From Homarus americanus (taxonomy: Eukaryota > Arthropoda > Malacostraca > Decapoda > Nephropidae), in NCBI RefSeq assembly GCF_018991925.1, contig NW_024737042.1:16185504-16249503 (forward strand): a stretch of 64,000 nucleotides of DNA. The letters are read 5' to 3'. The position numbers and the translations under genes were made by a program. Each line of letters opens with the position of its first letter. Within the stretch, counting starts at the first letter, position 1. This document shows positions 36,293 through 47,724 of this stretch, piece after piece. The notes beneath the pieces were generated by a model. The model did no database searches. It had not been told where the DNA came from and was given only the letters and a program-made list of their open reading frames with translations.

Positions 36293-37013
36293 TGGTCTGG
36301 TCTGGTCTGGTCTGGTCTGGTCTGGTCTGGTCTGTTCAGGTTAGTTTAGTTTAGTCTAGTTTAGTTTAGTTTAGTTTAGTTTAGTTTAGTTTAGTTTAGT
36401 TTAGTTTAGTTTTTTAGTTTAGTTTAGTTTAGTTTAGTTTTTTAGTTTAGTTTAGTTTAGTTTAGTTTAGTTTAGTTTAGTTTAGTTTAGCTTAGTTTTT
36501 TAGTTTAGTTTAGTTTAGGTTAGTTTTGTTTTTTAGTTTAGTTTAGTTTAGTTTAGGTTTTTAGTTTAGTTTAGTTTAGTTTAGTTTTTTTGATTAGTTT
36601 AGTTTAGTTTAGTTTTTTAGTTTAGTTTAGTTTAGTTTAGTTTAGTTTAGTTTTTTAGTTTAGTTTAGTTTAGTTTAGTTTTTCAGTTTAGTTTAGTTTA
36701 GTTTAGTTTTTAGTTTAGTTTAGTATAGTTTTTTAGTTTAGTTTAGTTTAATTTAGTTAAGTTTAGTTTAGTTTTTTAGTTTAGTTTAGCTTAGTTTAGT
36801 TTAGTTTTTAGTTTAGTTAGTTTAGTTTTTTAGTTTAGTTTTTTAGTTTAGTTTAGTTTAGTTAAGTTTTTTAGTTTAGTTTAGTTTAGTTTTTTAGTTT
36901 AGTTTAGTTTAGTTTAGTTTTTAGTTTAGTTTAGTTTAGGTTAGTTTTTTGGTTTAGTTTAGTTTAGGTTAGTTTTTTAGTTTAGTTTAGTTTAGGTTAG
37001 TTTAGTTTAAGTT
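36293..37013. repeat. (TCTGG)n then TTTAG-type pentamer array
   Basis: Eight to nine TCTGG units are followed by about 670 bp of AGTTT/TTTAG pentamers. Longer T-runs (AGTTTTTTAG) break the array at roughly regular 30-70 bp intervals. TTTAG differs from the arthropod telomere unit TTAGG by one base. Confidence 0.93.
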
Positions 37014-37967
37014 ATGTAGTGATGGGTTGTCAGACCACAGCTTACATCTCAGAAACAGTCCAGACTTGACCCGACATTAGGGGGGTCAAGTGTAAGGGTA
37101 ACCACTCAAGGAGTTACAAATCAACTGGCTCCCCCCCCATGTCACACGGCGGCAACAAACATGTAAGAAGGCACCGGCCGACTCTCTTCCAATATACACA
37201 ATAACCTACACCGCAGAAGAAGTCCAGACCTGACCTCACATTAGCCAGGTCAAATGTAAGGAGACCCTTCGCCGCCCCCCCGATCAGCTCAACCTGACGG
37301 CTCGCCTCCCAATATATAGGACGTCCTAGTCCTCTCCCTCAGAGAGAGAGTGTGTCTTGTAACCAGGAAGGGCCAGCTACCACGTCCCCAGTCCCGCTCG
37401 AGAGAAGCCCGCCACTAAGTGTAACGAAGTCTCAGCCGGGTCCATCGACAGAGTGCTGTCAACTCAACGTGTAACAGTAAGTGCTGGCTGTGTAGACGGT
37501 AGAAGTGCGGTGATCCCGAACCTCCCCAACGATCGACTTAGTGAAGTGCCCATTCTAATTGTGAGGTTAGGTTATACGAGAATACCATAGTCTATCATAA
37601 ATTTTGTACGAACCCCCCCATTAATCCCCCCTATTGAACTAGTAAAATAAAGCTGTAACACGCATTGGTGTTTTATATACTACACTTGTACTGTGCCTGT
37701 GCTAATATACAGTGTTGACATCACACCCTTGAGACATGCTACCATTTCCTCTCGCTATAATATTCTACTACTATAACCTCCTAACTTACCTCTTCATGTG
37801 AGATTTTGTCTCATTACAGTTAGATTATTTCCTACATAAAACCATGACAACAAAATACAGCACTGCCAGCAGTAAATATAATCAGATAGTCATCACAAAA
37901 TCGAAATGATTTATTCAGTGTAGAATATATAGAAGAAAAACTAACTGCTTTAGTTGTAATGAATGAC
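37014..37967. other. Unassigned stretch, possible solo LTR
   Basis: No protein recognised. Two related segments about 150 bp apart (near 37059 and 37211) share CAGTCCAGAC.TGACC and a CATTAG..GGTCAA.TGTAAGG motif. An AATAAA lies near 37646. The stretch between the pentamer array and the satellite has the look of an LTR or promoter-like insert, but I could not find matched ends or a target duplication. Confidence 0.3.
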
Positions 37968-40900
37968 ATTGTGGTGTGATGTTGTGATGTGTTGTGATGT
38001 TATGTTGTGATGTTATGTTGTGATGTGATGTTGTGATGTGATGTTGTGATGTGTTGTGTTGTGATGTTATGTTGTTATGTGATGTTGTGATGTGTTGTGA
38101 TGTTATGTTGTGATGTGATGTGATGTTGTGATGTGATGTTGTGATGTGTTGTGATGTTATGTTGTTATGTGATGTTGTGATGTGATGTTGTGATGTTATG
38201 TTGTGATGTTATGTTCTGATACTGTGATGCCATGATGTTATGTTGTCATGTTATGTTTTGATACTGTGATGTTGTGATGTTATGTTCTGATACTGTGATG
38301 TTGTGATGTTATGTTGGGATGTTGTGATGTGATGTTGTGATATGTGATGTTGTGATGTTATGTGATGTTATGTGATGTTTTGATGTTTTGTGATGTTGTG
38401 ATGTTATGTTGTGATATGATGTTGTGATGTGATGTTTTGATATGTGATGTTGTGATGTTATGTGATGTTATGTGATGTTTTGATGTTTTGTGATGTTGTG
38501 ATGTTATGTTGTGATATGATGTTGTGATGTGATGCTGTGATGTTATGTGATGTTATGTGATGTTTTGATGTTTTGTGATGTTGTGATGTTATGTTGTGAT
38601 ATGATGTTGTGATGTTATGATGTGAAGTTATGTAGTGATGTGATGTTGTGATGTGATGTTATGTTATGATGTTATGTTGTGATGTGGTGTTATGTTGCAC
38701 TATTATGTTGTGATGTGATGTTGTGATGTTATGTTATGTTGTGCTAGTATGTTGTGATGTTATGTTATGTTGTGCTACTGTGTTGTGCTGTTATGTTGCA
38801 ATGTCGTGTTGTGATGTGATGTTCTGCTGTGATGTGTTGCGATGTTGTGTTGTGATGTTGTGATGTGATGTTATGTTGTGATGTTATGTTGTGATGTTGT
38901 GATGTTATGTTGTGATGTTGTGTTGTGATGTTATTGTGTGATGTTGTGTTGTGATGTTATGTTGTGATGTGATGTTATGTTGTGTTGTGATGTTGTGATG
39001 TTAAGTTGTGATGTTATGTTGTGATGTGATGCTATGTTGTGTTGTGATGTTGTGATGTTAAGTTATGATGTTATGTTGTGTGGTGAAGTCGTGTTGTGAC
39101 GTTATGCTGTGATGTGTTGTGATGTGATTTTATATTGTGCTGTTATGTTGTGATGTGATGTTAAGTTGTGATTGTGTTGTGATGAGATGTTGTGATGTGA
39201 TGTTGTGATGTGTTGTGATGTTATGTTGTTATGTGATGTTGTGATGTGATGTTGTGATGTTATGTTGTGATGTTATGTTTTGATGCTGTGATGCCATGAT
39301 GTTATGTTGTCATGTTATGTTTTGATACTGTGATGTTGTGATGTTATGTTCTGATACTGTGATGTTGTGATGTTATGTTGGGATGTTGTGATGTGATGTT
39401 GTGATATGTGATGTTGTGATGTTATGTGATGTTATGTGATGTTTTGATGTTTTGTGATGTTGTGATGTTATGTTGTGATATGATGTTGTGATGTGATGTT
39501 TTGATATGTGATGTTGTGATGTTATGTGATGTTATGTGATGTTTTGATGTTTTGTGATGTTGTGATGTTATGTTGTGATATGATGTTGTGATGTTATGAT
39601 GTGAAGCTATGTAGTGATGTGATGTTGTGATGTGATGTTATGTTATGATGTTATGTTGTGATGTGGTGTTATGTTGCACTATTATGTTGTGATGTGATGT
39701 TGTGATGTTATGTTATGTTGTGCTAGTATGTTGTGATGTTATGTTATGTTGTGCTAGTGTGTTGTGCTGTTATGTTGCAATGTCGTGTTGTGATGTGATG
39801 TTCTGCTGTGATGTGTTGCGATGTTGTGTTGTGATGTTGTGATGTGATATTATGTTGTGATGTTATGTTGTGATGTTGTGATGTTATGTTGTGATGTGTT
39901 GTGATGTTATTGTGTGATGTTGTGTTGTGATGTTATGTTGTGATGTGATGTTATGTTGTGTTGTGATGTTGTGATGTTAAGTTGTGATGTTATGTTGTGA
40001 TGTGATGCTATGTTGTGTTGTGATGTTGTGATGTTAAGTTGTGATGTTATGTTGTGATGTTATGTTGTGATGTGATGTTATGTTGTGTTGTGATGTTGTG
40101 ATGTTAAGTTATGATGTTATGTTGTGAGGTGAAGTCGTGTTGTGACGTTATGCTGTGATGTGTTGTGATGTGATTTTATATTGTGCTGTTATGTTGTGAT
40201 GTGATGTTATGTTGTGATTGTGTTGTGATGAGATGGTATGCTGTGATGTGTTGTGATGTTATGTTGTGATGTAATATTGTGGTGTTGTGGTGTGATGTGA
40301 TGTTATGTTGTGCTGATATGTTGTGATGTGATGTTGTGTTGTGATGTGATGTTATGCTGTGATGTTATCATGTGATGTGATGTGATGTTATGATGTTATA
40401 TTGTGTTGTGATGTTATGCTGTTATGTCGTGATTTTATCTTGTGATGTTATGTGATGTTATGTTGTGATGATGTTATATTGTGATGTTATGTTGTGATGT
40501 GATATTGTAATGTTGTGATGTGATATGATGTTATGTTGTGATGTTGTGTTTTGATGCTATGTTGTGATGTGATGTTATGTTGTGTTGTGATGTTGTGTTA
40601 TGTTGTGATGTTATGTTGTGAGGTGATGTGTTGTGATGTGATGCTATGCTGTGATGTGTTGTGATGTGATTTTATGCTGTGCTGTTATGTTGTGATGTGA
40701 TATGATGTTTTGTTGTGATGTGATATTGTGATGTTGTGTTGTGATGTTATGTTATGTTGTTATTGTGTTGTGATGTGATGGTATGCTGTGATGTGTTGTG
40801 ATGTAATGTTATGTTGTGATGTGACATTGCGATGCTGTGGTGTGTTATGACGTTATGCTGAGCTGTTGTGATATGATGTTGTGTTGTGATGTGATATTGT

Positions 40901-41021
40901 GATGTTGTGAAGTGATGTTATGCTATGATGTGTTGTGATGTGATGTTATGTTGTGATGTTGAGTTGTGATGTTGAGCTGTCATGTGCTGTCATGTTGTGA
41001 TGTCATGTTGTGATGTTATGT
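37968..41021. repeat. TGATGTTATGTTG satellite, part 1
   Basis: About 3 kb of TGATGT/TTATGT/TGTTG modules with a short period of 5-10 bp. A higher-order period of about 1 kb is visible: CCATGATGTTATGTTGTCAT near 38228 recurs near 39293. GTTGCACTATTATG near 38693 recurs near 39672, and GCAATGTCGTGTTG near 38797 recurs near 39776. Confidence 0.95.
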
Positions 41022-42224
41022 TGTTGAACCGGCTGGTTAATTCCAAGTTAACCAGGTTGGTACATTTATATTATATTGGGCTTTAGTAACTAAACCCAAT
41101 TGAAGTTTCTGCTTTTATTAAAAAGTATTATTTATATAATTCCTGAGTGTAGATCAACCGTAACTTCCACTATTTATGAGCGTGAAGAGAGAGGACGGCG
41201 GCTATGTAAATAGACCGTGTAATCAACGTCCGTTCGATTGAAGAGTATGAGTCTGATTAGCCGTGGGCGCCGGCTTATGCAAGCTGACACATGTGCTGAC
41301 ATATAGTCAAATGAGCCGCACCCCAAGGAAGCTACCATTCACGTGATCTGGGCATGACAGCTCATAGCCAGTGGAAAGTTACAGGGGATGAATTTGAATA
41401 TAAATCAAATGTAAAGAACCCATTTATATAATACTTCTGTTGATGATACAGGGGCCATTACATTGTAACAAAGGACTGTTTTGATTACCTTTTATATATT
41501 TTTTTATTTACTTATTTATATTCCTTATTCTTACTTCTATTTATTGATTTACTCTTTTACTTCTATTTATTGATTTACTCTTTTACTTCTCTTTTACTCT
41601 TTCTTTTCCATTCCTTTTATTCTTTCTTTTCTTCTGTCTCCTTGAGAAGGGAAGGAGTGAGAGGTAATTGCTTATATTTGCGGTTAGCCTGAGAGACAGG
41701 AATATAGGCCTACAGTGGCTCTCACACCAAGGGAAGACTGAGAAGATGGATAGCTGGGGCCTAAGATACAACAATTAACAGAGGGGAAATATGAAAATAG
41801 TATTACTGTACAATTCTAAAGACATGCATGACAATGTTTTAGTCAACACAAGGGAATTGAGAACTAATCATAACGGTTCTTTATTTATTAACGACGTTAA
41901 TCAAAATGAAGTTACACTTCAAAACAATAACCTATCTTCCTAGCTAGCTAACCAGAAGTCATATGAATAATAATACATTTCATGAAATGGATCAAACCTA
42001 ATAGGCACTCACATTATAGCCGGCCATATGAAGATGACCCCCTACACGTCCACACCGCATTCTCTCCAAAAACAGACTGCTTTTTTTCAAAAAGTGTCGC
42101 CCACAAAGGGACGCTACATCTTTCATGACGTCACGTCCCACGGCTTTCTCATTGGTCAAGGCAAGGCCTAAGGCATTTACTCTATTGGCTCGAAATTGGC
42201 GGGAACACTCCTGACATTGTTACA
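41022..42224. mobile_element. Solo LTR-like insertion with ATGT TSD
   Basis: A 1,203-bp insertion in the satellite, starting TGTTGAACC and ending TTGTTACA (TG..CA ends). It is flanked by ATGT at 41018-41021 and 42225-42228. No coding sequence was recognised. Four-base duplications with TG..CA ends fit LTR retrotransposons. It could be a solo LTR or a small TRIM-type element. The flanking satellite is itself rich in ATGT, so the duplication alone is weak evidence. Confidence 0.65.
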
Positions 42225-42352
42225 ATGTTGTGATGTGGTATTGTGATGTTGTGTTGTGATGTGATGCTATGTTGTGCTGGTATGTTGTGCTGTTATGTTG
42301 TGATGTGTTGTGATGTGATGTTATACTGTGATGTGTTGTGATGTGATGTTAT
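42225..42352. repeat. TGATGTTATGTTG satellite, part 2
   Basis: About 130 bp of the same satellite between the two LTR-like insertions. Confidence 0.92.
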
Positions 42353-42963
42353 TGTTACGAGTGAGCGTTCCATCGATGGTTATGGATTCGCAACGTGAAT
42401 CTTTTGTTTGTGACGTCATTTCTGCCGCGTCCGCTCGCTTTGTTTACTTTAGTATGGGCCCAGCAGTGTTTAGTTAAGTACAGAGTATCTCCTTTCTTAT
42501 TTTACAGTATATTTCTAGTGGTATAACGTGTAAACCTTGCTCGACTTTTATAGCACCAAGTAAAGTATTATTTGTGAAAGATTATTGTTAATCATATTTT
42601 GGAGTTCCACGGAAAATAACTTACTTATTTATGAGGTTTCGTGTGGTGGATAGACCACGCTGTTTATTGTAGTTTCTAGACTAAATAAGTCTTTACTTAT
42701 GTGTTCATTATTTTTTCACTCGATTGAGTCATTTATTTGATCAGATTTGATTTGTATTTGTTTATTTTTGTACATACTGATATATTTATTTTATTGATTA
42801 TTTGTTAATATATTCTGTTATTAAAACTACTGCATGTATTTCAATATACCCCATAGTAATGAGGTGATAATTTGGTGGGATCTATTCCTGGACCTATAGT
42901 ACAAAGTGTAATTTGTGAATTTGTGATATTGTTACACCCTTAGGAGGCCCAAGGGTCGTAACA
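42353..42963. mobile_element. Solo LTR with TTAT TSD
   Basis: A 611-bp insertion with inverted termini TGTTACGA and TCGTAACA, flanked by TTAT at 42349-42352 and 42964-42967. The ends resemble those of the inner Gypsy family (TGTTACGA at 58805), but the interior does not match, so it is another family. No coding sequence. Confidence 0.75.
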
Positions 42964-43106
42964 TTATGTTGTGATGTGTTGTGATATGACCTTGTAATGA
43001 GTAATGTTGTGTTGTGATGTGTTGTAATTTGATGTTGAGATGTGATGTTATGTTGTGATGTGATGTGATGTTATGTTATGTTATGTTGTGTTGTGATGTG
43101 ATGTTA
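42964..43106. repeat. TGATGTTATGTTG satellite, part 3
   Basis: About 140 bp of satellite between the solo LTR and the LINE tail. Confidence 0.92.
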
Positions 43107-43154
<48 letters not shown>

Positions 43155-43335
43155 CATTATCGGTTTATTGAAAAAGACGGCAGCCCAAAGGCTGAAAATA
43201 TACATTGGACAAAAATGACTTATTACATACAAAGACATGGGGTGGGTTGGTCGTTTAACAAAAGCTTTCATTACTGAAAGATGAAGGAACATGAATTGAA
43301 CATATAAATTATTATAGTTTACAGTTGATGGCCCG
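43107..43335 (-). mobile_element. LINE 3'-tail fragment with (TAA)n
   Basis: (AAT)n at about 43107-43154, followed by CGGTTTATTGAAAAAGACGG and CAGCCCAAAGGCTGAAAATA. This is the same 3' terminal sequence as the LINE at 32217, in the same minus orientation. The coding part is not recognisable, so this is a short or internally replaced copy, or a SINE sharing the LINE tail. Confidence 0.7.
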
Positions 43336-43795
43336 GGCCTTGACTGGTCATGGAGACACCAGGTGGTGTAGTGTTCACGTGGTGTAGTAACTCGTTCTCG
43401 GGTGCTGATATGAAGGACCTCACGTGGTCATGGGGACACCGGGTGGTATGGTGTTCACGTGGTGCAGTAACTCGTCCTCGGGTGATGATATGAAGAACCT
43501 CACGTGGTCATGGGGACACCGGGTGGAGTGGTGTTCACGTGGTGCAGTAACTCGTCCTCGGGTATTGATATGAAGGACCACCGTGGTCATGGGGACTCCG
43601 GGTGGTGCGGTGTTCACGTGGTGTAGTAACTCGTCCTCGGGTGTTGACATGAAGGGCCTCACGTACTCATGGGGACACCGGGTGGTGTGGTGTTCACGTG
43701 GTGCAGTAACTCGTCCTTGGGTGTTGATATGAAGGACCTCACGTGGTCATGGGGACACCGGGTGGTGTGGAGTGGTTTCACAGTGCCCCACCCTG
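43336..43795. repeat. 80-bp minisatellite rich in CACGTG
   Basis: About five to six units of 80 bp containing TTCACGTGGTGCAGTAACTC, CTCGGGTGTTGATATGAAGG and CTCACGTGGTCATGGGGACA. Each full unit carries two palindromic CACGTG hexamers (E-box type). Open frames on the minus strand come from the repeat. Confidence 0.92.
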
Positions 43796-44216
43796 CTGGG
43801 TAGTGTTGTGTTATTTCGTAGTCAGGTGTGAAGCCGACCCACTGTTATTCCCAGGGTGGACTGATTAGCACCTCCTTGTCAGAAGACGGCGGTCAGTTCC
43901 CAGGGGTGCTTATCTCACTGGTGGGTCACGGCTCTCACTGGTACTGTCTAGTGCTGAATTCACTGGCTTAAACACTGTTCATCACTGTTCAACACTGGTC
44001 CCACTTCTTTCCGAAACGAAATTGTCACTTTTGATTATGTTGATATCCCGGTGGTGAGAATGGGTCGGGGAGAGGGGCTTGGGGAATGGGCCGAACATTG
44101 GCCAAGGGGGGCCGCTACTCACAGGAGCAGCGCCTGAATAGGTCTTGACCCTCCGGTGGTCAGGGATGTAGTGATTGATGTTATGTTGTGAAATGTTGTG
44201 ATGTGATGTGATGATA
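43796..44216. other. Unassigned stretch, then last satellite remnant
   Basis: 43796-44160 shows no recognised gene. At 44165-44216 the TGATGTTATGTTG satellite reappears, so 43107-44160 as a whole looks like an insertion into that satellite. Confidence 0.5.
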
Positions 44217-44378
44217 TGCAGCAAATTCATAATTTATTCTCTCAGATTATATCTGTGTATATAGCTGCTTCGACAATAAATGAAAAAACAGCATGAAGTG
44301 TTTACATCAAGCCCTGCCACTTAAAGAGTTCCAGAACTTATTTTAAACAATTAATGTGATACCAAAACAGCTATCACA
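44217..44378 (+). mobile_element. Putative 5' LTR end of the outer Gypsy element
   Basis: It lies between the satellite and a primer binding site and ends in CA at 44377-44378, three bases before the PBS. It contains an AATAAA at 44274-44279. A TG at 44217 would give a short LTR of about 160 bp. No second copy was found in the window, so its left limit is uncertain. Confidence 0.4.
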
Positions 44379-44381
44379 TAT

Positions 44382-44399
44382 TGGTGGCAGCCGTGAGAC
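44382..44399 (+). other. tRNA-Leu-like primer binding site, outer Gypsy
   Basis: TGGTGGCAGCCGTGAGAC closely matches the complement of an animal tRNA-Leu 3' end (TGGTGGCAGCGGTGGGAT, recalled from family knowledge). The first ten bases are identical. It lies three bases after a CA end, as expected for an LTR retrotransposon in plus orientation. Confidence 0.55.
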
Positions 44400-44724
44400 G
44401 AATGCTAAAAACGAGTGCAGTACTGTACTCAGAAACCATGATTACTGATTAACCAAGTGACCCAAGTGTCACTTTAAATAAATCATCAACAAACAAGCAA
44501 TTTCAAGTAAAATAAGTGGACAGTGACTATAAACACTTCCAAAACGTATACACAGAAACTCAGTGGCAATATAGACAATATTAAAGACTTGCAGACATAG
44601 CAGTCACCCCCCCCCACCCCCCACCAATACTAGCATACAGCTCATGGTCACCCGACTGGAGCCTAGATCAACCAAGCCTACCCGAGTGTTGTCTTATTGT
44701 AGCAGCCAGCTCACGGCCAGCCAA
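44400..44724 (+). other. Outer Gypsy leader, left of CR1 insertion
   Basis: Non-coding leader between the PBS and the CR1 insertion, with a C-run near 44608-44624. It continues at 48582 on the other side of the CR1 element, where the 10-bp sequence GCCAGCCAAC is duplicated. Confidence 0.5.
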
Positions 44725-44829
44725 CATAAGAACATAAGAATGGAGGAAACTGCAGCGGGCCTATTGGCCCATACTGGGCAATACCATTTATACCCAACCC
44801 CTATTACTCATATAACCATCCAACCTATG

Positions 44830-47715
44830 TTTGAAGCTATCCAGCGTATTCGAGTAACTTGTTCCATTCATCCACTACTCTGCTTCCAAACCAGTGTTTA
44901 CCTATTTCGCGCATAAATCTAAATTTGTCTAATTTAAAACCATTGTTACGAGTTCGCTCCTGGTTGGATAGTTTGAGTACCTTTGTAATGTCCCCTTTGT
45001 TTAGCCCTGGCTTCCATTTATACACCTCCATCATATCGCCCCTCACTCTACGTCTCTCGAGGGAGTGCAAATTAAGATGCTTTAACCAGTCACTGTACTC
45101 AAGGTTCCTAATGCTCGGGATTAGTCTTGTCATTCTCCAAGGATTCTATATCCATTCTGTAATATGGTGACCAGAACTGAACTGCGTAATCCAGGTGAGG
45201 TCTCACAAGCGCAAGATATAATCTTAAGATGACCTGGCTAGTCTTGTAACTAACACTCCTTTGTATGAACCGAAGTACGTTTTTAGCCTTGTTACAAGCA
45301 AAAACACATTGTTTACTTGGCTTAAGGTTCCTACTTATCATTACTCCTAAATCTTTCTCGCAGTCGGATTTCTGAATGGCATCGTTGTTCATCTGGTAAC
45401 TGGTTTCCCTGTTTACATCTCCTATACTGAGTACTATACATTTTGTCCACGTTGAATTTCATCAGCCATTTTTCAGACCATTCGAAAAATTTGTTTAGAT
45501 CTTCCTGTAGTTTTGCGGAGTCCTCTTCAGGTTTAATTACACGTCCTATTTTAGTGTCATCAGCAAATTTACTTATGTTGCTGTATATGCAGATATCTCT
45601 GTCGTTTATGTGTATAATAAATAATAATGGTCCAAGTACTGAGCCTTGGGGAACTCCACTATTGACGTTGCTCCAATGGCATTTAGTGCAGTTAATGCTC
45701 ACTCCCTGTTTCCTGTCCTGTAACCACGCCCTAATCCATTTAAGGATATTACCTTTGATGCCATGTGCTTCTACCTTTCTAATTAGTCTTTCGTGGGGGG
45801 CTCTGTCGAAGGATTTGCTAAAGTCGAGATATACCACATCATAATTGTGCCCCTCGTCCACCGATTCGAAAACTGATGAAAAGAATGTTAATAGATTAGT
45901 TAGACATGAACGCCCGCTTGTGAAGCCATGCTGGGAATCATTGATCAATTGGTGCTTCTCCAGGTGATTTCGAATAGAGTTTGAAATAATTGTTTTCAGT
46001 AATTTGCCTACTATTGATAATAGACTGATTGGACGGTAGTTAGAGGGTAGTGATCTATCCCCCTTCTTGAAAATCGGTATTACATTCGCTATCCTCCAGG
46101 ATTCTGGTACTACACCTGTTTTTAAGGACATGTTAAACAACTTTGCTAAGAGCATACTAAGCTCTTCCTTACATTCCTTTAACTGGCAAATATCTCATCG
46201 GGACCGGGTGACTTATTAGGCTTTAGTTTGTCTATTTGCTTACTAACATCGTTACTAGTCACTACTATCTCCCTTAATTTGTTTTCTTCACTATCTCTGA
46301 ATAGAGTCGGTGCCTCGGGTATCATGTTTAAATTTTCGCTGGTGAAAACTGTTGAAAAATATTTATTCAGATTATTGCTCATTTCTCTGTCGTTATCAGT
46401 TAGGTCGAGGGTATCTGACTGTATTGGTCCAATCTTTCCTCGTGTTTTAGTTTGATACATTTGATAGAATCCTTTGGGGTTTGTCTTCGCCTCCCTTGCT
46501 ATCTTCACCTCATTATTTCTCTTTGCTTTCCTTATCTTGGTCTTAACCCTAATGGCCAATCCTGGAGGTAAATTTCGCCACGATTTATCCTTCTACCTAT
46601 AGCCTTCCTTTGGACAATAATGTTCTTTAAATAACTATGTAACCATTTAGGGTCATTGTTGTCTGAGCTGAGTTTTTTATGGTATGTTCTGCCTTTGTGC
46701 ATTAAGTAACTCATTATTTAAATTGTCGTGGAACTCGTTAATCTCAGATCTCGTTATCAGGTCGGTTTCAACCGTCAGGTTCATGGGTGGGGTGAGGTCG
46801 GTGTAATTCACCCCCAAGCGAGATACCCCTTCTCTCAACTGCCTTTTCAAACTATCAAAGTTTGCTCTTCTGAAATCTGGGACTTTTGTGGAGTTTTCCT
46901 TTCGTCTGCCCTGAAAATCTAACTGGAATCTAATTTCTTTGTGATCTCTGTTTGCAAATTCGTTCCCTACCTCGACATTGCTAATGAGGTTTTCTCTGTT
47001 CGACAAAACTAAATGGAGTATATTATTACCCCGTGTGGGTTCGATTATGTTGATTTAGGAAACAGTCCTGGATCGTTTCGAGAAAATCCACTGATTCTGA
47101 GTTACCCGTAAGGTCAATCCAATCTATTTGGCCAAGGTTAGAGTCGCCTACTATACAGACTTTGCTGTGTATGGAAGCCCTGCGCACTTCATCCTAGATA
47201 AGTCGCTCATTAACTCTATCAAGATTGAGAGGTCTATATATTATTCCTGTGATTAATTTTTCCCTACCGTCGATTAATTCTATCCAAATTGTTTCTGTAT
47301 TCCGCTCAGTTTTTATTTCCTTATTTATTTCACACTTCATATTATCCCTGACATAGATTGCTACTCCGCCTCCTTTCCTAGTCTGCCTATCGGTATGGAA
47401 TAATTTGTAACCTGCAATTTGGTATTCGACAGGTAACGCATGTGAGTCCAGGTTGATCCATGTTTCAGTGAATACTATTATATCGATTTTTTCGGTACAT
47501 ACCAAGGCCCTAATATCATCCATTTTGTTTCTCATACTTCTACTGTTCGCATAGTAGACATTTAAGTTAGTCGTGTTCTCAGTCCTCCCTTTAACGCGTT
47601 TAGGTTTGAACTCCCTGTCTAATTTAGTTTTGTCATCATTCCTAACACTATTTCCCTGTAATCTTTCACTTTGTTTACCCGCTCCCACTGCAGTCTCCTC
47701 CACCCCCGTGCCCTT
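44830..47715 (-). pseudogene. CR1-like ORF2 (endonuclease + reverse transcriptase)
   Basis: The N-terminal APE-type endonuclease is read at 47715-47194: LNVYYANSRSMRNKMDDI, IDIIVFTETWINLDSHALPV, and GGGVAIYVRDNMKCEI. The RT is read at about 46240-45330: KSPGPDEIFAS, VIPIFKKGDRSLPSNYRPIS, QHGFTSGRSCLTNLLTFF, YLDFSKSFDRAPHERLI, GVPQGSVLGPLLFIIHI, and FADDTKIGR near 45550-45580. The C-terminal part runs to about 44837 (HLDYAVQFWSPYYRMDIESL). The endonuclease nicks DNA and RT copies the element RNA at the nick (target-primed reverse transcription). Frameshifts lie near 47190-47010, 46680, 46180, 45400 and 45120, so it is inactive. The start codon is not certain. Confidence 0.9.
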
Positions 47716-47724
47716 ATGTTCCCC

